From: UBA2289 sp041677365
GTDB lineage: Bacteria; Bacillota_I; Bacilli_A; Izemoplasmatales; Hujiaoplasmataceae
Length of the DNA: 6,909 nt
Direction: 5' to 3'
NCBI GenBank assembly: GCA_041677365.1
Contig: JBAYQC010000078.1
Location: 1 to 6,909 of the forward strand
Below are positions 6,834 to 6,909 of this stretch, one piece after another; positions within the stretch are counted from its first letter, which is position 1, and every line of letters begins with the position of its first letter. The notes below the pieces were generated by a model. That model was not told the DNA's origin. It made no database searches and was given only the letters and a program-made list of their open reading frames with translations. The translations under genes were made by a program, and so were the position numbers.

Positions 6834-6861
6834 AAAAAAATGTTCAAAGTAAAGAACATTT
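6834..6861 (-). terminator. Candidate leftward terminator, 8-bp inverted repeat plus T tract
   Basis: AAATGTTC (6838-6845) and GAACATTT (6854-6861) form a perfect 8-bp stem with an 8-nt loop. On the minus strand the T run continues to 6834, giving seven T residues in all, whereas no T tract follows on the plus strand. Together with the hairpin to its left, this suggests that the next gene to the right is convergent. The ATGTTC/GAACAT arms also resemble a protein-binding palindrome, so an operator is an alternative. No supported coding region lies in 6707-6909. Confidence 0.4.
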
Positions 6862-6909
6862 AATTGATCTTTGATAATTAAATAAGGTTAATGAGAAATA
6901 GAATATACA

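Overview
The window is AT-rich chromosomal DNA. Every Trp codon in the five genes is TGG and none contains an in-frame TGA, so the standard bacterial code (table 11) fits. The DNA looks like a low-GC Firmicute or an Acholeplasma/Izemoplasma-type Mollicute rather than a code-4 mycoplasma. Shine-Dalgarno sites match the Bacillus-type AAAGGAGGTGATC core closely. The lineage is inferred from composition and protein character and was not tested by a search.

Layout: all five genes point rightward. (1) Positions 1-884 hold the 3' part of dnaJ, an Hsp70 co-chaperone. Its J domain lies off the left edge, and a clear Rho-independent terminator (904-940) follows it. (2) An AT-rich spacer (941-1090) carries a good sigma-A promoter (TTTACA-18-TATAAT). 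Its -10 box and predicted start site are embedded in repeated ATGTT/AACAT half-sites, a likely PadR operator. (3) Four tightly packed genes (1091-6681) form one operon: a PadR-family repressor, then three subunits of a Wadjet/MukBEF-type SMC complex. These are JetA (kleisin, MukF-like, DUF5716 type), JetB (MukE-like, DUF4194) and JetC (SMC-like ATPase, MukB/MksB-like). (4) A perfect-stem terminator begins inside the jetC stop codon. A second long hairpin follows, and then two weaker hairpins whose U tracts would suit a gene converging from the right.

How the genes work together: JetC supplies the ATP-driven coiled-coil arms and heads, JetA bridges the heads as kleisin, and JetB binds JetA. 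In known Wadjet systems this motor extrudes loops and recognises small circular DNA, which the fourth subunit JetD cuts. No jetD-like gene is in this window, and the operon appears to end at jetC. The main point of interest is therefore a PadR-regulated JetABC cassette, apparently without its nuclease, beside a core chaperone gene. It may be a condensin-like complex, a silencing system that does not cut DNA, or a Wadjet whose nuclease is encoded elsewhere.
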